This document shows positions 6,680-14,498 of a DNA stretch of 19,718 bases, in pieces (position 1 is the first letter of the stretch; each line of letters begins with the position of its first letter). The stretch lies in assembly GCA_003353825.1 (NCBI GenBank), contig PIVW01000044.1, forward strand, positions 1-19,718, given 5' to 3'. This DNA comes from Chloroflexota bacterium. GTDB lineage: Bacteria; Chloroflexota; Anaerolineae; J102. Under the pieces are notes generated by a model that saw only the letters and a list, made by a program, of their open reading frames with translations, ran no database searches and was not told where the DNA came from. The translations under genes and the position numbers were made by a program.

Positions 6680-7672
6680 CTATGCTGACGACTGTAATTC
6701 GCTCTTGGTTCCGCCTGTCAGGGCATCGATACCCCGTATGGCCCGATAGACGAGCGAGATAGCTGGCAAGGCTAGCCCCGCATCTTGAGCATGCCGCATG
6801 AGATCAGCGGCAAAGGCCTCGATCTCGGTGGGACGCCGGCGCAAGATGTCGGTGAGCATGTTGGCATTGATGTCAGTCTGGCCATCTCGCTCCAAGGCAA
6901 TACCCCTCGCCGCCAAAAAGCGTACGCCCTCTTGAAAAGGGCGATCGATGAGTGTACGGAGATTGATGGCCGGGTAGTCCTGCAATTCGATGCCATAGGT
7001 ACGGGCAACGTTATTTACTTCCCGTACGATTTGAATAAAGAGGTATGCGAGATCAGGGCTCTGTAAGATCTGATGGTAGGGCAGACGGGTCAGGCCGCTG
7101 ATTGTCGATACCGGCAGCAAGTAGGCAAGCTTTGACCATTCTACCGCCTGTATATCCTCAGTGAGAGTGGCGAGTAAACCTGCTTTTCTCCATATTTTTA
7201 CGACACCTCGTACTCGGGGGGTGATATGGTGGTCACGTTCACCAAACCACGTGTGTCCAAAAAAGTCGCAGTGAACATGGCCCGGTTTTACCATACGAGC
7301 ACCTACCACACTACTCGCGCCCAATACCGGGCCGGGCCCGAAAACGTATTCGATCTTCTCTTCGATATGAAGACCGTTTTGAAATGACGCCACGATTTCC
7401 GGTCGCAGATGTGAAACATCTTGCAAGGCTCGTTCCAAGTCTGTAGTGCGTACAGAGATGAGTAACAGATCAATCTCCTTTAGGGTTCCGGCATCGAGGG
7501 TGGTCGAAGGGCGTGCGATAAACGCATCATGTCCTGTTATGTGCAGGCCATTCCCTTGTACAGCTTTCATATGTGGCGGTCGGCCAATTAAAGTGACATC
7601 CATGCCGGCCCTGGCGAGATAACCACCATAGAAAGAGCCAAGTGCACCTGCGCCTAAGATCGCGATTCTCAT
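6680..7672 (-). CDS. Ketopantoate reductase (ApbA/PanE) family NAD(P)-dependent oxidoreductase
   Basis: 330 residues. Family members reduce 2-dehydropantoate to pantoate with NADPH in coenzyme A synthesis. The N-terminal Rossmann fold has GAGALG (7-12). QNG (98-100) supplies the conserved nicotinamide-side Asn. The helical C-terminal domain has WSKLA with the likely catalytic Lys 181, and TEIE (282-285), matching the conserved C-terminal Glu motif. Oddly, the Asn normally three residues after KL (KLxxN) is Leu 185 or its neighbour, and the usual NPLTAL-like stretch reads VSTISGL. The substrate pocket is therefore divergent and another 2-oxoacid is possible, so I withhold the symbol panE. AGGAA lies six bases before the ATG. 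The next gene upstream, an amidohydrolase on the same strand, ends 94 nt away. Confidence 0.85.
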   Translation of the reverse strand: MRIAILGAGALGSFYGGYLARAGMDVTLIGRPPHMKAVQGNGLHITGHDAFIARPSTTLDAGTLKEIDLLLISVRTTDLERALQDVSHLRPEIVASFQNGLHIEEKIEYVFGPGPVLGASSVVGARMVKPGHVHCDFFGHTWFGERDHHITPRVRGVVKIWRKAGLLATLTEDIQAVEWSKLAYLLPVSTISGLTRLPYHQILQSPDLAYLFIQIVREVNNVARTYGIELQDYPAINLRTLIDRPFQEGVRFLAARGIALERDGQTDINANMLTDILRRRPTEIEAFAADLMRHAQDAGLALPAISLVYRAIRGIDALTGGTKSELQSSA

Positions 7673-7766
7673 AGTGGATTCCTATACAGCATCTGCCTCG
7701 ACAAAATGTGCGACGAACAGCGCAGCATTTGTGTTGTGCATCCAGGCAAGCGGCATTGATGTCGCT

Positions 7767-8954
7767 TTACGATAGCTTCTCCTGATTCAAATAGGTTACC
7801 GCCGTCGCCACCATTAGCGCAGCAGCTTCGGGGAGCATGGCTTCATCGATATCAAAGGTAGGGCTATGATGAGGCCCCCAGCGACCTTCAGGAGGCTTCG
7901 CCCCCAACAACAGGTAACATCCTCCCGATCGATTGATGATCTCTGACATGTCTTCAGCGACCATGAGTGGTTTACAATGATCCACCTGCGCTTCACCGAA
8001 CAAGGCTGAGGCCGCGCTGGCTGCAGCCCGTGTTGAAACAGGGTCGTTGATAACGGCCGGCACATGGTTTGCATCGATGGTGAAGTCATAGCTCGCACCA
8101 TGTGCTGCCGTAATACCGGCCAGCATTTCGTCCATACGTTGAATCAGCTTCTCTCGTACAATTGGATCGAAAGTACGCAGAGTCCCTGACATCTTGACAT
8201 GGTCGGCAATGACATTAAAGGCATCACCAGCATGAAAACTGCCTACCGTAAGCACGACCGTTTCTTGCGGCGGGATATTACGACTGACAATGCTCTGCAG
8301 TGCGTTTACAGTTTGCGCACCCACCATGATGGCGTCGATCGTCGTGTGAGGCTGAGCGCCATGACCACCACTACCGACGATCTCTATACTGAAGCGGTCG
8401 GCGGCCGCCATGAGGGGGCCGGTTTGCACAATAATGCGGCCACTGCTGAATTGATTCCACAGGTGGAGACCAAAAGATCCGTCGGGCTTCGGATGCTCTA
8501 AAACACCATCACGAATAGTCGCTAAGGCGCCACCCATCCCTTCTTCGGCCGGCTGAAAGAGCAGCTTAACCCGGCCCGGCCATTGTGTAGTGGATTCGGC
8601 CAAAAGAGTGGCGACGCCCAAACCGATGGCAGTGTGGCCATCGTGCCCGCAGGCATGCATGACACCGGGCGTCTGGCTGGAATAGGGAAGCCCGGTTGCT
8701 TCTTCGATAGGCAACGCATCCATATCGAAACGAAGCAAAACCGTCGGCCCCTCACTAGATCCTTCGATGAGACCAACAACACCTGTACCTCCTACACCGG
8801 GCGTTGTCTCGATGCCCAATGAGTGCAGGTACTCGGCGACAATGCCCGCCGTCCGTGTCTCCTCAAACCCCAACTCAGGGTGTTGGTGAAAATCACGTCG
8901 CCAGGTTGTCAATTGAGCTGCTAGTGCAAGCGCTTTTGCGCGGTAATCGTACAT
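7767..8954 (-). CDS. M20 family amidohydrolase (N-acyl-amino acid / hippurate hydrolase type)
   Basis: 395 residues, the usual length for M20D enzymes that hydrolyse N-acyl amino acids or related amides with a two-metal centre. Visible motifs: DFHQHPELGFEE (21-32), the metal-binding RFDMDALPI (75-83), MHACGHDGHTA (99-109) with Cys 102 and His 104, PAEEG (135-139), GLHLWN (162-167), and near the end HHSPTFDIDE (362-371) whose His is a metal ligand. The dimerisation (lid) domain lies at about 180-290. All catalytic residues look intact. The protein is cytosolic, with no signal peptide. The substrate cannot be read from the sequence: hippurate, N-acetyl-amino acids and indole-acetyl conjugates are all used in the family. 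The start fits the family; the Shine-Dalgarno sequence is weak. Confidence 0.93.
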   Translation of the reverse strand: MYDYRAKALALAAQLTTWRRDFHQHPELGFEETRTAGIVAEYLHSLGIETTPGVGGTGVVGLIEGSSEGPTVLLRFDMDALPIEEATGLPYSSQTPGVMHACGHDGHTAIGLGVATLLAESTTQWPGRVKLLFQPAEEGMGGALATIRDGVLEHPKPDGSFGLHLWNQFSSGRIIVQTGPLMAAADRFSIEIVGSGGHGAQPHTTIDAIMVGAQTVNALQSIVSRNIPPQETVVLTVGSFHAGDAFNVIADHVKMSGTLRTFDPIVREKLIQRMDEMLAGITAAHGASYDFTIDANHVPAVINDPVSTRAAASAASALFGEAQVDHCKPLMVAEDMSEIINRSGGCYLLLGAKPPEGRWGPHHSPTFDIDEAMLPEAAALMVATAVTYLNQEKLS

Positions 8955-9071
8955 GATGAGTGGCTACGGTCCATATTAGACAACTTGCCCCGTATTTGCA
9001 AAGCACTTCTCCTTGAAATGACTATGAGAAATTCGTTCTTGGCAGTACAAATGGGGATATCTACCCCATAA

Positions 9072-9127
9072 ATCAAAAGAGGGCGAACTGAAACCGCACC
9101 AAGTAGATGCAGTTCGGTCCGCCCTCT
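9072..9127 (-). terminator. Probable Rho-independent terminator of lipA
   Basis: On the minus strand AGAGGGCG (9127-9120) pairs with CGCCCTCT (9085-9078), and CAGTT/AACTG (9114-9110 with 9090-9086) extends the stem past a 5-nt one-sided bulge. The stem runs into TTTTGATTT. It lies about 90 bases past the lipA stop and before the amidohydrolase start, so it should separate the two. Confidence 0.6.
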
Positions 9128-9161
9128 CACTACGTCGTTGTTGGGCTGAAACGACGCGGAC

Positions 9162-9172
9162 AAGGAGGTGAT
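9162..9172 (+). promoter_or_regulatory. Orphan extended Shine-Dalgarno-like site / 10-bp palindrome
   Basis: The plus strand reads AAGGAGGTGAT, an 11-nt perfect complement of the conserved 3' end of 16S rRNA. Its last bases begin the palindrome GTGATATCAC (9168-9177). No plus-strand start codon sits at normal spacing. The next ATG (9191) opens only an 11-codon frame, about 20 nt away. On the other strand it lies in the lipA 3' UTR. Could be chance, an operator, or the start of an unannotated peptide. Confidence 0.25.
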
Positions 9173-9216
9173 ATCACATTTAACTTCTTGAATGCTATAC
9201 GAAGAAATGCACACTG

Positions 9217-10170
9217 TCAAATTGTAACGCTCTCCAGATCAGCGCCGCGGCGGGTGAGCCGGGCCTGACCCTCAGCATGATACGATGATCGAACCAAGGG
9301 ACCCGATTCGACCCATTTGAAGCCCATTTTCTCTCCTAATCGCCCGATTTCTTTGAATTCTTTAGGCGTGTAATAGCGTTCGATGGGTAGATGGAAGCGT
9401 GTAGGTTGTAGATATTGGCCGATGGTGAGGATATCGGTGTCGACCGAGCGTAACCCTTCCATGACAGAAATAATCTCCTGCCATCGCTCCCCTAACCCCA
9501 CCATCAGTCCCGATTTGGTCAATGTGCCCGGATCCATGGCCTTAGCCTGTTTCAGCACTTCTAACGAACGTTCATACTTCGCCTGCGGACGAACCCGGTG
9601 ATACAACCTCGGGACAGTTTCAGTGTTATGATTGAGTATCTCTGGACCTGCGGTCATCACCGTGTGCAAGGCATTGGCATTGCCCATAAAATCTGGGATC
9701 AACACCTCGATGGTACACTCTGGCACAAATTCTCGGATTTTGCGCAAGGTGGCGGCGAAGATGAAGGCGCCACCTTCGGGCAATTCATCGCGGTTGACCG
9801 AGGTCAGTACAGTATGGCGCAAGGCCATGGTCTTTACGCTATGAGCCACGCGCAGCGGCTCGAGGATATCGACCTTGCCGGGGCGTCCAGTTTTTATTTT
9901 GCAAAAACCACAAGAGCGGGTGCAAGTCTCACCGAGTAACAGAAAAGTGGCAGTCCCTCGCCCCCAACATTCGCCGATGTTGGGGCAACCGGCCTCTTCG
10001 CAAACGGTATTCAGGCTCTGGTTGCGCATGAGGGCGTTCAGGCGGCGATAATTGGGACTATCGGCAGATTGCACGCGCAGCCAGTCGGGGCGACGCCCTC
10101 GGGTCAATTGCGATTCATGCCATTTATGCCGTGGTGGTGAAGGATCCAGTTCGATGGGTGTAGAGGACAT
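9217..10170 (-). CDS. lipA: Lipoyl synthase, radical SAM
   Basis: 317 residues. Inserts two sulfurs at C6 and C8 of the octanoyl chain on lipoyl-domain proteins, using S-adenosylmethionine and a sacrificed auxiliary iron-sulfur cluster. The auxiliary cluster ligands are [12 protein letters not shown] (Cys 57, 62, 68) plus the serine in RSSYHAEG near the end (294-301). The radical SAM cluster ligands are CTRSCGFC (Cys 83, 87, 90). Everything needed is present and the length is normal. It is the last gene of a minus-strand group with lpdA and a diaminopentanoate-dehydrogenase-like gene; the gap to the latter is 104 nt. lipB or lplA, which would supply the octanoyl substrate, is not in the window. 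The ATG start agrees with the family; no Shine-Dalgarno sequence is evident. Confidence 0.97.
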   Translation of the reverse strand: MSSTPIELDPSPPRHKWHESQLTRGRRPDWLRVQSADSPNYRRLNALMRNQSLNTVCEEAGCPNIGECWGRGTATFLLLGETCTRSCGFCKIKTGRPGKVDILEPLRVAHSVKTMALRHTVLTSVNRDELPEGGAFIFAATLRKIREFVPECTIEVLIPDFMGNANALHTVMTAGPEILNHNTETVPRLYHRVRPQAKYERSLEVLKQAKAMDPGTLTKSGLMVGLGERWQEIISVMEGLRSVDTDILTIGQYLQPTRFHLPIERYYTPKEFKEIGRLGEKMGFKWVESGPLVRSSYHAEGQARLTRRGADLESVTI

Positions 10171-10274
10171 AGGTGGAAATATCGGTGATTGAAAATGAGT
10201 TCGCTATGGCAATAAGGGCTTAGGCAAAACAACTTGTAGATTTGCTTCCTGATTTGAGGGTAGAGTTCCGTAAG

Positions 10275-11267
10275 TTATTGAATTTTCGGTTCTAAGGGAG
10301 CGGAGAGCACAGTGTGCAAACCTGGTTTCAAGTTTCGCACACTTAATGAGTAATTGGCGACCAGGGCAGATGTCGCCAGATCGCCTTGAAGTCCGTCCAA
10401 ACGCAAGCGCATACATTGTTCGCCATCAATCAAGATCTCGTCGCGTGTCCCCCCCTCGGTGTCCGCTTCCATAACTAGATTGAGGATAATGCGGGGCATC
10501 CCACCAACCATACCCAGAGCTTGCTGGCGCACGCCGATCACAGCGCCTGCGGGCACCTTACCCAGGCCGGTTTCGGTTGCGTCTTTGGCAACGATGGGAC
10601 GATTGTCGAGATCGATGACATCCAATTGCCAGCCAAGGCCAGCCGCTAACATGTGTAAGCTGGTGGCAAGACCGATATGGCCAATACGTTCCTCCTCCAG
10701 CAGTGCCTGTACTCGATCGGGATACTGGCCTACACCCATCTTACGTTGTAATTGCCGACGGCGGTCGTTCAGATCGACAATGCGTGAAATGTGAATTGCC
10801 TCGATTTTGTCGGTCGCTCGGCTGAGCAACAACGGCAAGGTGTCCATGACAAAGCCCGGATTGACGCCAGTTGCCAAGATAGCGACACCACTTCTGCGCG
10901 CCGATGCATCTAGCTCTTTGGCAAAGGCTGGATAATCATGCCAAGGCCAGATCAATTCTTCGCAGGTAGATACCACGTGATAGCCTCGAGCAATGGCCTC
11001 CAGCAATTGAGGCCGCGCTTCTGCCAACGTGGATACCGTTGCCTGCAGTACGACAGCACCGGCCTCACAGGATAGCTCCGCCAGGCTGTTGACCACGATC
11101 AAGGGGGGTAAGTTGCTGTCACAGAGTTCCGCCAACTGTCGGCCGGCAATGGCAAGATTGACATCGACGGCGCCGACAGAGATCAACCGGTTTTGTGCGG
11201 CTACCGCTCTGCCAATGGATTGGCCGATGGGGCCCAGACCGTAGTGAATAACGGGAATGATGTTCAT
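10275..11267 (-). CDS. 2,4-diaminopentanoate dehydrogenase-like / dihydrodipicolinate reductase-fold NAD(P) enzyme
   Basis: 330 residues. An N-terminal Rossmann fold with GLGPIG (10-15) is followed by CEELIWPW (102-109) and TGVNPGFVMD (133-142), then a C-terminal domain. These blocks are what I recall from the Ord-type family, which in clostridial ornithine fermentation oxidatively deaminates 2,4-diaminopentanoate. The other genes of that pathway (oraS/oraE, ortA/ortB) are absent, so the true substrate here is open; many homologues are called simply NAD(P)-binding or dihydrodipicolinate reductase-like. It sits between lpdA (84 nt upstream) and lipA (104 nt downstream) on the same strand, so it may share their transcript. 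Cytosolic; no membrane segments. Confidence 0.75.
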   Translation of the reverse strand: MNIIPVIHYGLGPIGQSIGRAVAAQNRLISVGAVDVNLAIAGRQLAELCDSNLPPLIVVNSLAELSCEAGAVVLQATVSTLAEARPQLLEAIARGYHVVSTCEELIWPWHDYPAFAKELDASARRSGVAILATGVNPGFVMDTLPLLLSRATDKIEAIHISRIVDLNDRRRQLQRKMGVGQYPDRVQALLEEERIGHIGLATSLHMLAAGLGWQLDVIDLDNRPIVAKDATETGLGKVPAGAVIGVRQQALGMVGGMPRIILNLVMEADTEGGTRDEILIDGEQCMRLRLDGLQGDLATSALVANYSLSVRNLKPGLHTVLSAPLEPKIQ

Positions 11268-11351
11268 GGGATGGTGTTGTAGACTGGAGAGTAGAGATTG
11301 CGTTTGCGCGGAACGGCTTCAATCACCAATCTCCGATCCCTAAAGTCATGG

Positions 11352-12746
11352 CTAGGTGTGAATCGCATGCCCCAACGTAGCATGGGCCGCTTCCATAATC
11401 ACTTCAGACAGTGTGGGATGGGCATGGATGTTTCGAGCGATTTCGGCCGGGGTTAGTTCCATCATCCGAGCCAGACTGAGTTCCGGCAACAGTTCTGTCA
11501 CCTCTGGCCCTACCATATGTATGCCCAGTATCTCGCCATATTTGGCATCTGAGATGATCTTAATGAACCCTTCGCGCTCGCCCAAACCCAACGCCTTACC
11601 ATTGACCTGGAAGGGGAATTGGCCGATATCGAGGTCATACCCCTGTTCGCGTGCCTGCGCTTCGGTCCAACCCAGGCTGGCCACTTGTGGATTGCAGTAA
11701 GTACAGCGCGGCATATTCATATAGTCATCGATTGGCTGGGTTTCATCACCGGCAATGGTCTCGGCAGCGACCATGCCTTGCGCACTGGCAACATGCGCCA
11801 ACGCCAGCTTGCCTGTGAGATCGCCGATGGCGTAGATATTGGAGATATTGGTTTGCATAACACTGTTAATCAGCACCCACCCGCGGTCGCTGGCAACACC
11901 TGCTTTTTCCAACCCGATACCATCACTATTGGGTCGCACACCCACGGCGACAAGAACTTGATCCACCAGCACCTTTTCTTCTTCTCCGCTGGCAAGGTCT
12001 TTGAGCGAAACATTGACACCAGCTTCGGTCACTTCGACGGTCTCGGTGCGCGTATTCGCCAGGGTGCGGATGCCTTGTTTTTTGAAGGATTTGGCAACCA
12101 CATCGGCCACATCTTCGTCCTCGTTGGGCAACACATGGGGCAACATCTCTACCACCGTGACATCGACACCATAAGCATTGTAAACGTAAGCAAATTCCAT
12201 ACCGATTGCCCCGGCCCCGACAACAAGAAGTGATCCGGGCAGTTTGTCTTGCACGATGGCCTGACGATAGGTGAGCAAACGCTCGCCGTCCACCGTCATG
12301 CCAGGTAGCACAACCGGGCTACCTCCGGTGGCGAGGATGATGTTGGCCGTGCTGTAAGCCTTATCTCCCACCTGGATAGAGTGGGCATCGTTCAGGACGC
12401 CAAAGCCATCGATGACATCGATCTTGTTCTTCTTTATGAGAAAGCCGACGCCTTTGACCAACCTGTTAGAGACCTGGCGGCTGCGTTTAACGGCCACACC
12501 GTAGTCCACGGAGAGGTTTTCAAAACTGAATCCAAATTCCCTGCCTCGCCCCAGGATACCAACGATCTCGGCATTGCGGATCAGAGCCTTGCTAGGGATA
12601 CAGCCCCAATTCAGACAAACGCCCCCCAGATTTTCTTTTTCGACAACCGCTGTTTTCAGACCTAGTTGGGCGGCGCGAATGGCAGCCACATAACCGCCAG
12701 GTCCGCCCCCCAAGATGATGACATCATAGTCGAATTGATTTGCCAC
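11352..12746 (-). CDS. lpdA: Dihydrolipoyl dehydrogenase (E3)
   Basis: 464 residues. An FAD flavoenzyme that re-oxidises dihydrolipoamide with NAD in 2-oxoacid dehydrogenase complexes and the glycine cleavage system. The FAD site is GGGPGG (13-18). The redox disulfide is GGVCLNWGCIPSK, with Cys 44 and Cys 49. ATGG is at 139-142, the NAD Rossmann motif VVGAGAIGMEFA at 175-186, and the second FAD contact AIGDL at 306-310. The C-terminal active-site His-Glu pair of the partner subunit is HPTLSE (His 443, Glu 448). All residues are intact. Translation appears to start at GTG (12746-12744); there is no in-frame ATG near it and no Shine-Dalgarno sequence. It is the first gene of the group with lipA, and its upstream gap carries two strong inverted repeats. 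Confidence 0.97.
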   Translation of the reverse strand: MANQFDYDVIILGGGPGGYVAAIRAAQLGLKTAVVEKENLGGVCLNWGCIPSKALIRNAEIVGILGRGREFGFSFENLSVDYGVAVKRSRQVSNRLVKGVGFLIKKNKIDVIDGFGVLNDAHSIQVGDKAYSTANIILATGGSPVVLPGMTVDGERLLTYRQAIVQDKLPGSLLVVGAGAIGMEFAYVYNAYGVDVTVVEMLPHVLPNEDEDVADVVAKSFKKQGIRTLANTRTETVEVTEAGVNVSLKDLASGEEEKVLVDQVLVAVGVRPNSDGIGLEKAGVASDRGWVLINSVMQTNISNIYAIGDLTGKLALAHVASAQGMVAAETIAGDETQPIDDYMNMPRCTYCNPQVASLGWTEAQAREQGYDLDIGQFPFQVNGKALGLGEREGFIKIISDAKYGEILGIHMVGPEVTELLPELSLARMMELTPAEIARNIHAHPTLSEVIMEAAHATLGHAIHT

Positions 12747-12774
12747 TTTTTTGTACCGATTGCTAGAGTGTTAG

Positions 12775-12825
12775 GCAACTCCAGAAAAATAAGTATCCCA
12801 AACTGGTGATATTTTCTGGAGTTGC
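12775..12825. repeat. Long near-perfect inverted repeat in the lpdA/USP divergent gap
   Basis: GCAACTCCAGAAAAATA (12775-12791) is the reverse complement of TATTTTCTGGAGTTGC (12810-12825) apart from one extra A, around an 18-nt loop. There is no flanking duplication. It lies 29 bp upstream of the lpdA start and could be a regulator site, an mRNA hairpin or a copy of a dispersed palindromic repeat. Confidence 0.7.
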
Positions 12826-12827
12826 TC

Positions 12828-12865
12828 AAGGATTTTTGGATATTTTTACTTCTTGGAAAATCCTT
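12828..12865. repeat. Second inverted repeat in the divergent gap
   Basis: AAGGATTTT (12828-12836) and AAAATCCTT (12857-12865) form a perfect 9-bp inverted repeat with a 20-nt AT-rich loop, starting two bases after the first palindrome. Tandem palindromes between divergent genes suggest regulation, but no known operator is recognised. Confidence 0.55.
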
Positions 12866-12996
12866 ACGAAATAATGGTGAATGACGTTGGTGGAATTATA
12901 CCACAGAGCCGGAACACATCTGGATTCATAACCCACCTCCACTCTATGATACCATGTTGGCTGATACTCTCTCCTCGGATATCTCACACGACCGTC

Positions 12997-14058
12997 ATGT
13001 CCTCGAACATTATCCTGGTCCCAGCCGCCTCTGACTCACAGATCGGCAACCTCTTGCCACTCGTCATACCGATCGCATTGGCACGGCAGGCAAAGGTGGC
13101 TCTACTGCACGTCAGCCTGGCCACCCACCAACGAGCAGGTGCTTTGTCCGAAGATATGAGCTGGCTGGATGAGCGCGCCGATCAAGCGCGCGGCGAGGGT
13201 GTGCCGGTCGAGATCCTGCAGCGGGAGGGGCACAATACTGCTGGCGTGATTCGCGAGACGGTTGCTGCACTGGAACCCCTGTTGTTGTTGAGTTGGAGCC
13301 GACCCATCGGGCGTCTATCCGACGACAACGATCTGATCCTCAGTGACCTGTTGCTGGATGTGCCCTGCGATCTGGTGGTGTGGCGGGGAAACGACCATGC
13401 TCCCATCCCCAGACGCATCCTGATCCCCAGCGCCGGTGGGCCTAACGCCTGGCTGGCGATTGGGCTAGCAGGCAGCCTGAGCGCTGCTTACGATGGTGAG
13501 ATCACATTGTTATCGGTAGTGTCTGACACGGCCGACAACGAAAAGGTGAGGCAAACACATGATTCGTTAAAGGCTCGAGTCATCGAGTATAGCGAAAAGA
13601 ATGATGGAGAGGTCGATGACATCCGGGTTCAAGTCATCAGGCATCGTTCTGCTACCGAAGGTATCCTCGGAGAATGTACACTTGCTGATGATGATCTGAT
13701 GATGATCGAGGCCTCGCAGGAAGGGGTACTTAATCGTTTCATCTTTGGCGAAGTGCCCGAACGAGTGGCAAGGCAGGCTGAAGTCCCTGTGCTCATCGTC
13801 AAGCGCCCCTTGAGCCGACCGGTCTCGTTCGCCCGACGATTCTGGGATCGTCTGCAAGAAAAAGCACCTGGAATCAATGAGGCGGAGAAAATCGAAGCTT
13901 ATCGTACCATCCGCCGTAGCGCCCGCGCTGACACCGACTTCGATACCATGACAGCGCTCTCTACAGCTATCGCCGCCCTGGGGCTAATGCTAGACGGCGC
14001 GGCTGTGTTGCCTATGCGCTCTGCCGTAAAGATGTGTCCACCTCGTTGCCGGGCGTGA
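12997..14058 (+). CDS. Tandem universal stress protein with truncated DUF389-type C-terminus
   Basis: 353 residues from the ATG at 12997 (MSSNIILVPA). Two UspA-like domains: about 4-130, ending in VPCDLVVWRG, and about 138-270, starting ILIPSAGGPNAWLA and ending VPVLIVKRPLSR. The usual nucleotide-loop signature of the second domain reads EASQEGVLNRFIFGEVPERV, with GE for the common GS. Residues about 300-337 (YRTIRRSAR...LSTAIAALGLMLDGAAV) match the opening of a DUF389 membrane domain. The frame then leaves the homology and stops 16 residues later. Intact relatives would continue for about 200 more membrane residues. The USP part may still work as a soluble protein; the transporter-like part is lost. 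The frame also stays open to an upstream TTG at 12853, but the added residues are not family-like. Confidence 0.8.
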   Translation: MSSNIILVPAASDSQIGNLLPLVIPIALARQAKVALLHVSLATHQRAGALSEDMSWLDERADQARGEGVPVEILQREGHNTAGVIRETVAALEPLLLLSWSRPIGRLSDDNDLILSDLLLDVPCDLVVWRGNDHAPIPRRILIPSAGGPNAWLAIGLAGSLSAAYDGEITLLSVVSDTADNEKVRQTHDSLKARVIEYSEKNDGEVDDIRVQVIRHRSATEGILGECTLADDDLMMIEASQEGVLNRFIFGEVPERVARQAEVPVLIVKRPLSRPVSFARRFWDRLQEKAPGINEAEKIEAYRTIRRSARADTDFDTMTALSTAIAALGLMLDGAAVLPMRSAVKMCPPRCRA

Positions 14059-14153
14059 CGATTGCTGTCGCCTTGGCGCCGTCGTTGGCGACGGTTGGCT
14101 TGGAGCATTGCCGCTGGAGCAGGGTTGTTATTCCTCTTGATACCCATGATTGA
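14001..14153 (+). pseudogene. Frameshifted remnant of the DUF389 membrane domain
   Basis: In the frame 14001-14153 the translation runs GCVAYALCRKDVSTSLPGV, then TIAVALAPSLATVGL, the C-terminal half of a DUF389 domain. This is two frames away from the USP reading frame that reaches the same spot with the N-terminal half. After TVGL a further shift puts AAGAGLLFLL (14110-14142), the next expected helix, back in the original frame. So roughly the middle of the domain is deleted and at least one more indel follows. All frames then stop. Confidence 0.75.
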
Positions 14154-14218
14154 ATTACCAGCTCTTGCACCCCCATCGGCTCGAGTGGGTTTATTGTGGG
14201 GTTAAGGGATCGATGTTG

Positions 14219-14266
14219 GAGATCAGAGATTGGCACCCTTCACGATCACGCTTAATCTCTAATCTC
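14219..14266. repeat. Inverted repeat upstream of the rpsB promoter
   Basis: GAGATCAGAGATT (14219-14231) and AATCTCTAATCTC (14254-14266) pair at 12 of 13 positions around a 22-nt loop. There is no T-run on the plus side; on the minus side the stem is preceded by T-rich DNA. It lies in the 440-base gap 14059-14498 that otherwise holds the DUF389 remnant, the rpsB promoter and its leader. Similar AATCT-rich words occur near 11320-11340. Role unknown. Confidence 0.5.
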
Positions 14267-14327
14267 AAAAACTACTGCGACCTATCCACTTTTTAGACAT
14301 CCTCGGCGTTACACACGATCCCAGATT

Positions 14328-14355
14328 TTGATACCCCTTAGCTGTGCGATATAAT
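14328..14355 (+). promoter_or_regulatory. Strong sigma70-type promoter of the rpsB operon
   Basis: -35 TTGATA (14328-14333; 5 of 6), a 16-nt spacer, -10 TATAAT (14350-14355; 6 of 6). The predicted start near 14362 gives an approximately 137-nt leader before rpsB. It is the best promoter match I saw in the window. Confidence 0.75.
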
Positions 14356-14361
14356 TCTCGC

Positions 14362-14498
14362 TTGGGCAGAAGCTGCCCTACTCTTTTAATCTATCTCACA
14401 CGTCCGTGGTCTCCCGGAGCTTGTGCCTGACTCAACCTCAGGTGTTCCGAATCAGAGCCTGGACGAAGGTCCAACAAAACCTAGGAGAATGTTTACTC
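14362..14498 (+). promoter_or_regulatory. rpsB 5' leader with small hairpins and a clear ribosome-binding site
   Basis: The leader opens with GGGCAG/CTGCCC (14364-14378, 3-nt loop) and then CTCTTTT, an attenuator-like arrangement. A TGGAC/GTCCA hairpin (14460-14473) sits just before AGGAG (14483-14487), 11 nt ahead of the ATG. Long leaders before rpsB in other bacteria can bind S2 for feedback control; whether this one does is inference. Confidence 0.4.

Noticed and set aside
8921..9220. 99-codon minus-strand frame between lipA and the amidohydrolase
   Set aside because: It crosses the lipA terminator hairpin and overlaps the amidohydrolase start in another frame; no ribosome-binding site.
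11619..12233. 204-codon plus-strand frame antisense to lpdA
   Set aside because: The opposite strand encodes an intact dihydrolipoyl dehydrogenase with every motif; the antisense frame has no start signal or recognisable motif.
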